Below are positions 1 to 6,834 of a stretch of DNA of 30,373 nt, piece after piece. How positions within the stretch are numbered: the stretch's first letter is position 1; each line of letters starts with the position of its first letter. A program made the translations under genes and the position numbers. Source of the DNA: JAOAIV01 sp038849555 (lineage in GTDB: Archaea > Thermoproteota > Bathyarchaeia > Bathyarchaeales > Bathycorpusculaceae); assembly GCA_038849555.1 (NCBI GenBank), contig JAWCMT010000019.1:1-30373 (forward strand). Reading direction: 5' to 3'. Under the pieces are notes generated by a model. The model saw only the letters and a list, made by a program, of their open reading frames with translations, had not been told where the DNA came from and did not search any database.

Positions 1-317
1 CTTATGGCAGTTAAAACTGCGCCAATCTTGAGAGAGCCATAATATGCTATTACGAACTCAGTCGTGTTTGGTAGAAAAACCGCAACCCTGTCGCCTTTAT
101 TTACGCCTAAAGCTGCAAGCGCCGCAGCAAACTGGTCTGTCAGCGCATCTAACTCGGCGTAGGTGATTTCCCCTTCGGCAAAGGCTATGGCGGCTTTTTG
201 AGGATACGCTTTTGCCGCTTTCTCAAGAAAACTTTGCAGCGGCACCCTTGGATACTCGAGTTTTTTTGGCACATCAGGGGGCCATGAGCGGAGCCACGGT
301 TGGTTCTCTATTTGCAT
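1..317 (-). CDS. AMP-forming acyl-CoA synthetase, N-terminal part (truncated by window edge)
   Basis: The reverse strand reads open from an ATG at 317 to the window edge (105 codons seen). The start resembles archaeal medium/long-chain acyl-CoA ligases: a WPPDVP segment, then PLQSFLEKAAKAYPQKAAIAF, ITYAELD and GDRVAVFLPNTTEFVIAYYG, the usual first 100 residues of the ANL (AMP-binding) superfamily. The family activates a carboxylate with ATP to an acyl-adenylate and then forms the CoA thioester in the cytoplasm. The AMP-binding P-loop and catalytic domain lie outside the window, so substrate cannot be judged. No clear ribosome binding site precedes the ATG, and a GTG at 323 is an alternative start. 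I infer the family from N-terminal similarity only. Confidence 0.8.
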   Translation of the reverse strand, partial: MQIENQPWLRSWPPDVPKKLEYPRVPLQSFLEKAAKAYPQKAAIAFAEGEITYAELDALTDQFAAALAALGVNKGDRVAVFLPNTTEFVIAYYGSLKIGAVLTAI

Positions 318-389
318 TGTGCACACGCGCTTTGCCAATAAGATTACAAAAAACACGTAATAACATTTGCCAAAACTATCGTGGTGCAG

Positions 390-1073
390 CTAAAAGAAAA
401 CCAGTTTTATCAGAAACAGGGCGGCCAGATGCAAAGGGTAGAACGCATAGAAAGCATATTTTCTAAATGAATACGCAAGCGAGCTTTCAGGGATGACTGT
501 TTCCTTTTTCAACACGCCTTTTACGTGAAGAATGATCAGAGGCACTGCAAAAAGCGAAAACACTTGCGTGTCTGCGATTAGCAGGAACTGGCTGTTCAAG
601 GCAAACAGCGCGAGAAAACCAATCAGGGGATTACTTTTCAACAGTTTCATGCATGCCACAGTCAGCATCGCGTAAATACTTCCTTCCGTGTTAAGGAATA
701 TAGAAAGCAAGGCGGGAACAATAGTCAGCAGACTTCGCTTGTTAAAGAGGTAAATTGTCAACGCGCCCAGTAACAGCGAAAAGAGTATGTTGAAACGTTC
801 AAATGGCTGGATTCCAAAAGCAAGAAAATAGGGCACTTGCGAAATCACAGCAAAACCGAAGAGAGTCGCCAAGTATTTTTTCGGTTTTTTTGTGCTTTCA
901 ATTCCTAGGGCTACAAGATAAGCGAATAATGGGAAAGCAAGCCTGCCAATGATGTGAAGCATCAGCCAGTCGGGATAAAGGATAACTCCAATATGGTCTA
1001 TTGCCATGGCTAAAATTGCTATCAATTTAAGCAAGTCTCGCCCATAATCAAATTTTCTGGCTGGCAAAGACAC
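390..1073 (-). CDS. TraX-family multipass membrane protein
   Basis: The protein is hydrophobic with about seven to eight predicted membrane segments. It carries the TraX hallmarks near the N-terminus: DLLKLIAILAMAIDHIG, then GRLAFPLFAYLVALGIE, a central FNILFSLLLG, and a C-terminal YAFYPLHL. TraX is the F-pilin N-acetyltransferase, and relatives are integral-membrane acyltransferase-like proteins of mostly unknown substrate in bacteria and archaea. The frame is open upstream to 1130 (246 aa), but the first 19 residues are not family-like. I prefer the GTG at 1073 (227 aa), close to the conserved DLLK motif, though the start is uncertain. It is followed by the acyl-CoA ligase on the same strand 72 nt downstream, so the two could be co-transcribed. 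No conjugation genes are nearby, so a pilin role is not suggested. Confidence 0.75.
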   Translation of the reverse strand: MSLPARKFDYGRDLLKLIAILAMAIDHIGVILYPDWLMLHIIGRLAFPLFAYLVALGIESTKKPKKYLATLFGFAVISQVPYFLAFGIQPFERFNILFSLLLGALTIYLFNKRSLLTIVPALLSIFLNTEGSIYAMLTVACMKLLKSNPLIGFLALFALNSQFLLIADTQVFSLFAVPLIILHVKGVLKKETVIPESSLAYSFRKYAFYAFYPLHLAALFLIKLVFF

Positions 1074-1203
1074 GAGTAAACCACACTGAACTGCTTTACT
1101 GTAGACTATAGCATACTTCTGTAGAAACACATAAAGTTGCGTGCTTTAAAAGCGTGACACTTACACTAAAAGCGTAAAAAGCGAAACTCGAAATATACTA
1201 TAA

Positions 1204-1212
1204 TAAAAAAGG
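1204..1212 (-). terminator. Oligo-T terminator after the nfn-like operon
   Basis: On the minus strand a run of six T (A6 at 1205-1210) follows the stop of the NfnB-like gene by about 30 nt, as expected for U-tract termination in archaea. No strong hairpin is seen. Confidence 0.4.
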
Positions 1213-1240
1213 TTTTGGCAGTCTAAGTTGCCGTTCTGCG

Positions 1241-2665
1241 CTACTTCTTATTCATCAAGTATTCATGAATAGCTTTCGCCGCTTTCTTGCCCATACCCAT
1301 CGCGCTAATGACCGTTGCCGCGCCAGTAGCCACGTCGCCGCCAGCATAAACGCCATCCAAACTGGTCTTGCAGTTTTCATCAACTTTTATCGTGCCGTGT
1401 CTTGGGTCTGTTACTAAGCCTTCGGTTGTCCGTTGAATAATCGGGTTCGGTGTCTGCCCGATGGCAATTATCACTGTGTCAGTTTCCATAACGAATTCGG
1501 AGCCTGGAATCGGCTTGACGCTGCGTCTGCCGCTTTTGTCGGGTTCTCCGAGCTCCATTCGGATGCACTTCATGGCTTTGACCCAGCCTCTTTCGTCACC
1601 GTAAAACTCCACAGGTGCGGTGAGGAACTGGAATATCACGCCTTCTTCCTCAGCGTTCTCAATTTCCTCGGCTCTTGCAGGTAACTCGTCACGTGACCGT
1701 CTGTAAACTAGGTGCACCTCAGCACCTAACCGCAATGCACAGCGTGCGCAGTCCATGGCAACGTTGCCGCCTCCGATAACAACCACATGCTTTCCAATGC
1801 GGATCGGCGTGTCATAATCAGGAAACGCATAAGCCTTCATCAGGTTAACGCGTATCAGAAACTCGTTGGCAGAGTAAATTCCACCCAAGTTCTCGCCTGG
1901 ACACCCTGTGAATTGTGGTAAACCTGCACCGCTGCCAATGAATACGGCGTCCGTGCCGCTTTTCATCAGTTCAGGTATGGTTGCTGTCCTACCGACAAGA
2001 TGACCCAACCGTAAGTCAACGCCTAGCTTCTTGATGTATTCAATTTCGTTGCGCACTATCACTTTTGGTAAACGGAATTCGGGGATGCCGTAAATCAGCA
2101 CTCCACCGCCAACATGCAGCGCTTCATAGATTGTTACGTCATGGCCAAGCTTCACTAGGTCAGCTGCAGCCGTCAGTCCAGCTGGGCCAGCGCCTATTAT
2201 GGCTACTTTTTTGCCTGTTGGCGGAGCCTTTTGAGGGAGTTGATAACCGTTTTCACGTTCCCAATCAGCAAGAAAACGCTCCAAGCGGCCGATGCTTACT
2301 GGCGCACCGACCTTGCCGACAACGCATTTCGATTGGCACTGTTCCTCTTGTGGGCAAACGCGTCCGCAAACTGCTGGCAAAGCATTTTTCGTTTTTATTA
2401 CGGCTATGCCTTCTGCGTACTTCTTTTCTCTGATGCACTTAATGAACTGTGGAATTGGCACCTCAACAGGACAGCCGGTTACGCATTGTGGCTTCGGGCA
2501 TTGAAGGCAGCGGCTTGCTTCTTCAAGCGCCATCTCTTCAGTGTAGCCTAAGGCTACTTCGTTGAAGTTCTTCACTCGCGCCTTCGGTTCCTGTTTAGGC
2601 ATTTCCACGGCTTCTTTCTTTAGTTTAGGTTTAGGCTTTGTTTCTGCCACATTTACACTCTCCAT
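1241..2665 (-). CDS. NfnB/SudA-like NADPH-dependent flavoprotein subunit (glutamate synthase small-subunit fold)
   Basis: This 474-residue protein has the full NfnB/SudA/GltD layout. An N-terminal alpha-helical iron-sulfur domain carries two cysteine sets (C53, C56, C61, C65 and C100, C104, C110, C114). An FAD Rossmann motif GAGPAG lies at 158-163 and an NAD(P)H Rossmann motif GGGNVAMD at 298-305. YRRSRDELPA and a C-terminal GVYAGGDV FAD motif follow. In NfnAB this subunit binds two [4Fe-4S] clusters and the bifurcating FAD, coupling NADPH to ferredoxin and NAD(H). It overlaps the preceding NfnA-like gene by 35 nt, as nfnA/nfnB pairs commonly do. No large glutamate synthase subunit is present, so a glutamate synthase role is unlikely. 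The operon partner at 3488-4699 is not part of the classical Nfn. Confidence 0.9.
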   Translation of the reverse strand: MESVNVAETKPKPKLKKEAVEMPKQEPKARVKNFNEVALGYTEEMALEEASRCLQCPKPQCVTGCPVEVPIPQFIKCIREKKYAEGIAVIKTKNALPAVCGRVCPQEEQCQSKCVVGKVGAPVSIGRLERFLADWERENGYQLPQKAPPTGKKVAIIGAGPAGLTAAADLVKLGHDVTIYEALHVGGGVLIYGIPEFRLPKVIVRNEIEYIKKLGVDLRLGHLVGRTATIPELMKSGTDAVFIGSGAGLPQFTGCPGENLGGIYSANEFLIRVNLMKAYAFPDYDTPIRIGKHVVVIGGGNVAMDCARCALRLGAEVHLVYRRSRDELPARAEEIENAEEEGVIFQFLTAPVEFYGDERGWVKAMKCIRMELGEPDKSGRRSVKPIPGSEFVMETDTVIIAIGQTPNPIIQRTTEGLVTDPRHGTIKVDENCKTSLDGVYAGGDVATGAATVISAMGMGKKAAKAIHEYLMNKK

Positions 2666-3491
2666 GCATTTCCCATAACATTGAACTTAACCTTTCTTCA
2701 GGAAGCATCATACGTTGACGCTGAATTAACCCGTCAAAATCCACTTTATGCCCGTCAAACTCTGGGCCGTCAACGCATCCGAACAGCATTTTCCCGCCGA
2801 CTGTAACTCGGCAAACACCGCACATGCCCATACCGTCAATCATTATAGGCGTCAAAGTCACAATTGTCGGTATACCATAGGGCCTTGTAATCTCGCTGAC
2901 TTCCCGCATCATCACAACTGGGCCTAATGCGACACATCGGTCAAACTTTTCGGTCTTCAACAGTTCTTTCAAAAAGTCCAGTCCTTTATACCCGATTGAG
3001 CCATCATCAGAAGCTATGTACAGCTTGTCACTTAAGGCTCTGGCTTCAGCTTCCATGAACAGAAAATCTTTAGACCTGCAACCTAACACGGTAGTCACGT
3101 GATTTCCCGCTTCTTTCATGGCTTTAACTTGAAGAAGCATTGGCGCAATCATGATGCTGCCGCCGACGCATAGGACTTTGCCGAAGTTTTTGATTTCCGA
3201 CGGGTTGCCTAGTGGGCCGGTGACGTTTAGCAGGCAGTCGCCCTCTTTCAGCAGGCCCATTTCCTTTGTGGTTTTGCCAACTTCGTGGAAAGCAAATGAA
3301 ACTGTGCCTTTCTTTACGTCGTAGCCGCAAATAGTGAGAGGTATGCGCTCTCCCTTCTCATGTGGAATCACAATTAAGAATTGTCCTGGCTGAGATTTAG
3401 CGGCAATCTGTGGTGCATAGATTTCGAACAGTGTTTCTTTATGTGCAAGTTGTTTCTTGCAAACTATTTCATACATCTTGGGCATTTTCAT
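2631..3491 (-). CDS. NfnA/SudB-like FAD/[2Fe-2S] subunit
   Basis: This 286-residue protein belongs to the ferredoxin-NADP reductase family, of the dihydroorotate dehydrogenase electron-transfer (PyrK)/NfnA type. It has an N-terminal beta-barrel with PGQFLIVIP and the flavin motif RIPLTICGYD. A nucleotide-binding domain follows with GGSIMIAPML and LGPVVMM. Near the C-terminus, DGMGMCGVCRV plus a later FGC supplies three cysteines and an aspartate, the ligand set reported for the unusual [2Fe-2S] cluster of Thermotoga NfnA. The start ATG at 3491 overlaps the upstream stop by 4 nt (ATGA) and has GGAGG just before it. In Nfn this subunit binds NAD(H) and passes electrons to the large subunit. With no pyrD nearby, NfnA is the better reading. 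Confidence 0.88.
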   Translation of the reverse strand: MKMPKMYEIVCKKQLAHKETLFEIYAPQIAAKSQPGQFLIVIPHEKGERIPLTICGYDVKKGTVSFAFHEVGKTTKEMGLLKEGDCLLNVTGPLGNPSEIKNFGKVLCVGGSIMIAPMLLQVKAMKEAGNHVTTVLGCRSKDFLFMEAEARALSDKLYIASDDGSIGYKGLDFLKELLKTEKFDRCVALGPVVMMREVSEITRPYGIPTIVTLTPIMIDGMGMCGVCRVTVGGKMLFGCVDGPEFDGHKVDFDGLIQRQRMMLPEERLSSMLWEMHGECKCGRNKA

Positions 3492-4699
3492 CGTGCCTCC
3501 GTTTTTGCCATTGCAAGTTTAGGCATAGTTGCGATTTTCTGATAGAAACTTTCAAATTTCGACTTGAATTCGCCTTCGCATCTCGGCGATAACTCGAATA
3601 ACTCAAAGCGGTTGAGCAGCCCCTTCTTTTTCAGCACATCCGTCAACACAATCATGTTACGTTCAGCTGTGTCTCTGCCTTCGCTAAGTTTGCAGTCTTC
3701 CGCCGCGCATACGACGCCCATCACACCGTCAAAACCGCATTCTAAAGCGTTTACCACGTGCACGGGATCCATACCTTTAAAGCAGGGGACTTCCAAGATC
3801 AGCGCGTTTTTGCCTGTAAGCGCACTGTTTGAGTTATCTAAGGCTGAGAACTCAGACCACTGGCAGCTGAATACAAGCACTGCTGGTTGACCGTTCCGCG
3901 CCTTCATTGCTTTTGCCGCTTGCCCATAGCGTTGCAGAACATTGTCAAACTCGTAGCCCTTTACTTCAATGGCTTTGTGTGGGCATACAAGTGCGCATGC
4001 CCCGCAGCCTACGCAGTCCTCGTAGACGATTCTTGGTGTGGAGAAAGGCTCGGCCTTTATTGCGTTGTAGGGGCATATGAAGACACATTTGTCGCAGCCT
4101 ACGCATTCTTCAGTTTTGTAAACTGCTTTCCTCGAGTACTTCACAACTGTCAAAACGTTTTCGTCGAATCCTAACTGTTTCAGAACGTTTTTGCTTAGTT
4201 GGAAGCGGCGTGCATTAATTTTTGTGCCTTCTTTGTAGCGGCAGAACTTGTCTTCACATTGAATTGAAACAATGTTCTTTACTCCTGAGCTTAAGGCTTT
4301 GAAAATGAAGTCGGTGGGAACTCTGCCTGAGCAGGGTAGCCGCAGTGGAACATAATTTTTGATGTTTAATCCTTGATCCGCTAGGATTTCTTCTACTTCG
4401 CATGTTGAGGGCGAGTTTCCGCGGCACATTAAAACCAGCGTATCACTACCCGTTTTCTTTCTTGTGCATTCAACGTAATTGACAAGTTGCTCGTAATCGT
4501 AGTAGGCAATTTCTATTGCAGCAACCGGGCAAGCACTGGCGCATATTCCGCATACTTGACACTTTTGTATGTCAATTTCCACGCGGTCTTTTTCTCTGTC
4601 ATAGTTTATAGCTTCAAAGGGACAAATCGAATGGCAAACACAACATCTACTACACAAATCTTGGTTGATTTCTACTGCAGCGAAACATTTTTCGCTCAT
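3488..4699 (-). CDS. Double (2x[4Fe-4S] ferredoxin + MvhD-like) electron-transfer protein
   Basis: The 403 residues form an internal duplication. Ferredoxin pair 1 has C16-C19-C22-C26 and C47-C50-C53-C57. MvhD/FlpD-like domain 1 (about 86-160) has LPCSGRV and QCEDKFCRYKEG. Ferredoxin pair 2 has C199-C202-C205-C209 and C229-C232-C235-C239. MvhD-like domain 2 (about 272-345) has EVPCFKGMDP and VCAAEDCKLSEG. MvhD is the small [2Fe-2S] adapter that links hydrogenase or formate dehydrogenase to heterodisulfide reductase HdrA in methanogens. Here it is duplicated, fused to ferredoxins and placed at the head of an nfnAB-like operon, with no HdrA, HdrB or HdrC in view. I infer a cytoplasmic electron relay feeding the NfnAB pair. 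GAGAGG lies about 8 nt before the ATG. The partner donor is unknown. Confidence 0.82.
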   Translation of the reverse strand: MSEKCFAAVEINQDLCSRCCVCHSICPFEAINYDREKDRVEIDIQKCQVCGICASACPVAAIEIAYYDYEQLVNYVECTRKKTGSDTLVLMCRGNSPSTCEVEEILADQGLNIKNYVPLRLPCSGRVPTDFIFKALSSGVKNIVSIQCEDKFCRYKEGTKINARRFQLSKNVLKQLGFDENVLTVVKYSRKAVYKTEECVGCDKCVFICPYNAIKAEPFSTPRIVYEDCVGCGACALVCPHKAIEVKGYEFDNVLQRYGQAAKAMKARNGQPAVLVFSCQWSEFSALDNSNSALTGKNALILEVPCFKGMDPVHVVNALECGFDGVMGVVCAAEDCKLSEGRDTAERNMIVLTDVLKKKGLLNRFELFELSPRCEGEFKSKFESFYQKIATMPKLAMAKTEAR

Positions 4700-4782
4700 T
4701 CTGGAAACCTCTCATGCCAAAGCGCACTTCAGCCATGAAGCTTCTGCGCTTAGGCTTATGGAAGCATGAAAAGCGTTTTTGG

Positions 4783-4794
4783 ATGATATAATGT
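4783..4794 (-). promoter_or_regulatory. Predicted TATA promoter of the ferredoxin/nfn-like operon
   Basis: The minus strand reads CATTATATCATCC here, a TATA-like element about 90 nt upstream of the ATG at 4699. The only other AT-rich element in the 102-nt gap to the next gene is weaker. The transcription start is predicted near 4762 and has not been tested. Confidence 0.4.
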
Positions 4795-4801
4795 TTTCCC
4801 T

Positions 4802-5734
4802 TTATTTTCGGTAATATGGTCGTCGAATGTATCCATATGCCGAAAGCGCTGCAGTGATGCCTTGGCCGACTGCTGTGCCAACTTGCTTGACAGGATGATT
4901 CGTCACGTCGCCAGCGGCGTAAACGCCAGGAAGGTTGGTTCGCTGAAAAATGTCGATTTTGATGTATCCCTCATCGTCAACTTCCACGCCGGCCTCTCGG
5001 GCGATTTGACTGTTAGGCGCTTCTCCAACTTGAACGAAAACTGCGTTAACCGCTAACTCCTTTGTTTCGCTTGTCTTCTTGTCAAAAAGCAACACGCTGG
5101 TAACGAACTTTTCACCTTTTATCTCTGTGACTTCAGTGTTTAAGAAAACTTGCACGTTCTTTTTTGAAGCTAAATCTTTTAAAAGCGCTTCTTCAGCTCG
5201 AAAAGCGTCTCTGCGATGCGCCAAAAACACTTCAGCAGCTATCCCGGAAAGGTAAAGCGCCGTCGTGACCGCGGAATTGCCGCCTCCAACAACGAGCACT
5301 TTTTTGCCCTTAAACAATGGTCCATCGCAGACTCCGCAATAGCTTACGCCTCTTCCACGGAATTCTTTCTCGCCTTTGACGCCGATTTCGCGGTAATGTG
5401 AGCCTGTAGCGATAATGATTGCATCTGCTTGGTAGACTGCTCTGGCTGTTTTAACGATTTTACGCTCGCCTTTAAGGTCTAGGGCTGTCACAAACTCGAG
5501 TTCGCGGATGACTGCGCCTGCTTTCTTGCAGTGGAGCAGCATTTTCTCTGCGAGTTCATTGCCGCTAATTTGCAAAAAGCCTGGATAATTTTCTATTACT
5601 GGCGCGTCTGAGGTTGTGCCACCAGCCATTTTCTCCTCTATAATCAACGTTTTTAGTCCGCTTCTTGCGCCGTAGATTCCTGCTGATAAGCCAGCGGCGC
5701 CAGCGCCAATTATTATTAGCTCCCAGTTTTCCAC
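4802..5734 (-). CDS. trxB: Thioredoxin reductase-like flavoprotein
   Basis: This is a low-molecular-weight thioredoxin reductase of normal length (310 aa from the GTG at 5734). The FAD motif GAGAAG is near the N-terminus, and ENYPGF is conserved. The redox-active disulfide motif is CGVC followed by DGP (the common bacterial version is CATC). The pyridine nucleotide site has GGGNSA, followed by AHRRDAFRA, whose two arginines favour NADPH. The C-terminal GVYAAGDV flavin motif is intact. The enzyme reduces thioredoxin or glutaredoxin-like proteins in the cytoplasm. AGGAG sits 8 nt before the GTG, so I prefer it to the TTG at 5752. The gene lies upstream of, and on the same strand as, the nfn-like operon, but a 102-nt gap with its own TATA box separates them. 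No thioredoxin gene is in the window. Confidence 0.88.
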   Translation of the reverse strand: MENWELIIIGAGAAGLSAGIYGARSGLKTLIIEEKMAGGTTSDAPVIENYPGFLQISGNELAEKMLLHCKKAGAVIRELEFVTALDLKGERKIVKTARAVYQADAIIIATGSHYREIGVKGEKEFRGRGVSYCGVCDGPLFKGKKVLVVGGGNSAVTTALYLSGIAAEVFLAHRRDAFRAEEALLKDLASKKNVQVFLNTEVTEIKGEKFVTSVLLFDKKTSETKELAVNAVFVQVGEAPNSQIAREAGVEVDDEGYIKIDIFQRTNLPGVYAAGDVTNHPVKQVGTAVGQGITAALSAYGYIRRPYYRK

Positions 5735-5893
5735 GCGTAGCTCTCCTCTCAAACAGGTTAATTAATTCGGAGCGATTTATGAATGATTCGGCAATTTTTA
5801 GCGTTGGCTCAGTTATTTTTCAGGAAAATGAAAATGCATCCCAAAATAGGCGCTTTTAAATCTGTAAAAAAGGGCGATGCAGATTTGGCTTTG

Positions 5894-6175
5894 TTATTTT
5901 CGGTAATTCTTTATTGGCACTATTGGTATGGTGAAGGTTTCAAGTACGCCATCGATTAAGCGGATTTTGTCAGAAACGAAACGCAAGGCTCTTTCGTTTG
6001 TGTCTGCTTGGAAGAGAATTGCAAAGTCCCATTGACCGAAAACTTGATAGGCTTCCTCGAGTTTAACGCCTTCAACTGGATTTTCATCAAACTCCATTAA
6101 TGGCTCATAAAGTTTAGCAGCCATGTTGGGGCTCAATTTGATCATTAACAAATATTTCTGAACAGATTTCCCCAT
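5894..6175 (-). CDS. Stand-alone Lrp/AsnC ligand-binding (RAM) domain protein
   Basis: This 93-residue protein has the beta-alpha-beta-beta-alpha-beta pattern of the Lrp/AsnC effector domain (dimeric alpha/beta barrel) and no HTH. It has a strand YLLMIKLS, the GQWDFAILFQAD turn with the conserved G and D, then an amphipathic helix and a final strand TFTIPIVPI. Such SraA-like or DUF-type single-domain proteins are frequent in archaea. They are thought to bind amino acids or pair with full-length Lrp proteins. I chose the ATG at 6175, which has AGGTG at a suitable distance, over the GTG at 6184, which overlaps that site. A TATA-like ATTTTTAAATT on the minus strand near 6212-6224 predicts a short leader. 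The ligand is unknown. Confidence 0.7.
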   Translation of the reverse strand: MGKSVQKYLLMIKLSPNMAAKLYEPLMEFDENPVEGVKLEEAYQVFGQWDFAILFQADTNERALRFVSDKIRLIDGVLETFTIPIVPIKNYRK

Positions 6176-6292
6176 TTCAAGCACCTAGAAACATCTTATG
6201 TTAAGAGGCTTCCAATTTAAAAATTTGGCGATTAAATTTAACACAGAAATTTTATATTCGGTCAAGACAATAGTGGCTCCTAAGTGTTACGC

Positions 6293-6622
6293 ATGACTGA
6301 GAAAACAATACAGTCCATACCTGTCATGCCGTTCGCTTTGATGCTGGCTTGCATAGACGCAGTAATCGGCTTGATAATAGGCATCTTCTATGCCTTATTC
6401 TTCGGCACGATATACTCCATGATCCCTAGCACCGCCTCAACCGCGGTTGGCCTCGCTTTGTTTCGCTTCATTTTTGGTGTAGCCGCCTTGATAATAATGC
6501 CCATTATCGGCTTTATTGGCGGTCTCATCCAAGGCGCATTATGTGCGGCTTTGTACAATTTTCTCGCGCCGAGAATCGGTGGAATCAAAGTGCGTTTCAA
6601 AGAAGATCAACAGCAATCGTAA
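6293..6622 (+). CDS. Small glycine/alanine-rich membrane protein, unknown function
   Basis: About 109 residues with two to three predicted membrane segments: ALMLACIDAVIGLIIGIFYALFF, then LFRFIFGVAALIIMPIIGFIGGLIQGALCAALYNFL. The end is a conserved-looking YNFLAPRIGGIKVRF and a polar tail. I have seen this LYN-x2-APRIGGI ending in small archaeal membrane proteins of unknown function, but I cannot name a family with confidence. A TATA-like TTATATT at 6252-6258 puts the predicted transcription start near 6280. The mRNA would therefore be leaderless or nearly so, starting at GTG 6284 or ATG 6293. A T6 tract follows the stop. Confidence 0.6.
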   Translation: MTEKTIQSIPVMPFALMLACIDAVIGLIIGIFYALFFGTIYSMIPSTASTAVGLALFRFIFGVAALIIMPIIGFIGGLIQGALCAALYNFLAPRIGGIKVRFKEDQQQS

Positions 6623-6624
6623 AC

Positions 6625-6632
6625 CCTTTTTT
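6625..6632 (+). terminator. Oligo-T tract after small membrane protein
   Basis: A T6 run follows the stop codon within about 8 nt, a plausible archaeal U-tract terminator. Confidence 0.35.
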
Positions 6633-6834
6633 ATGTGCACGCCAAAAACTCTTCGACTATCTTGTTGCTTTAAGCTAATTTAAGTGGAAAATGGGATTTT
6701 TGGTCCAATACAACCGCGCAGTATAGCTACACGTTTCTTCTATTTTCGAGACACGCAATAATTGGAAATGAAAACTAGAAAAACAGATAAGCCTCAAGCA
6801 CCAATGAAGCGATTGCAAAATCAGGGGTTTTCGT

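Noticed and set aside
1241..2665. Glutamate synthase small subunit
   Set aside because: No large subunit is present, and the adjacent NfnA-like gene with its three Cys and Asp ligand set points to NfnAB/SudAB.
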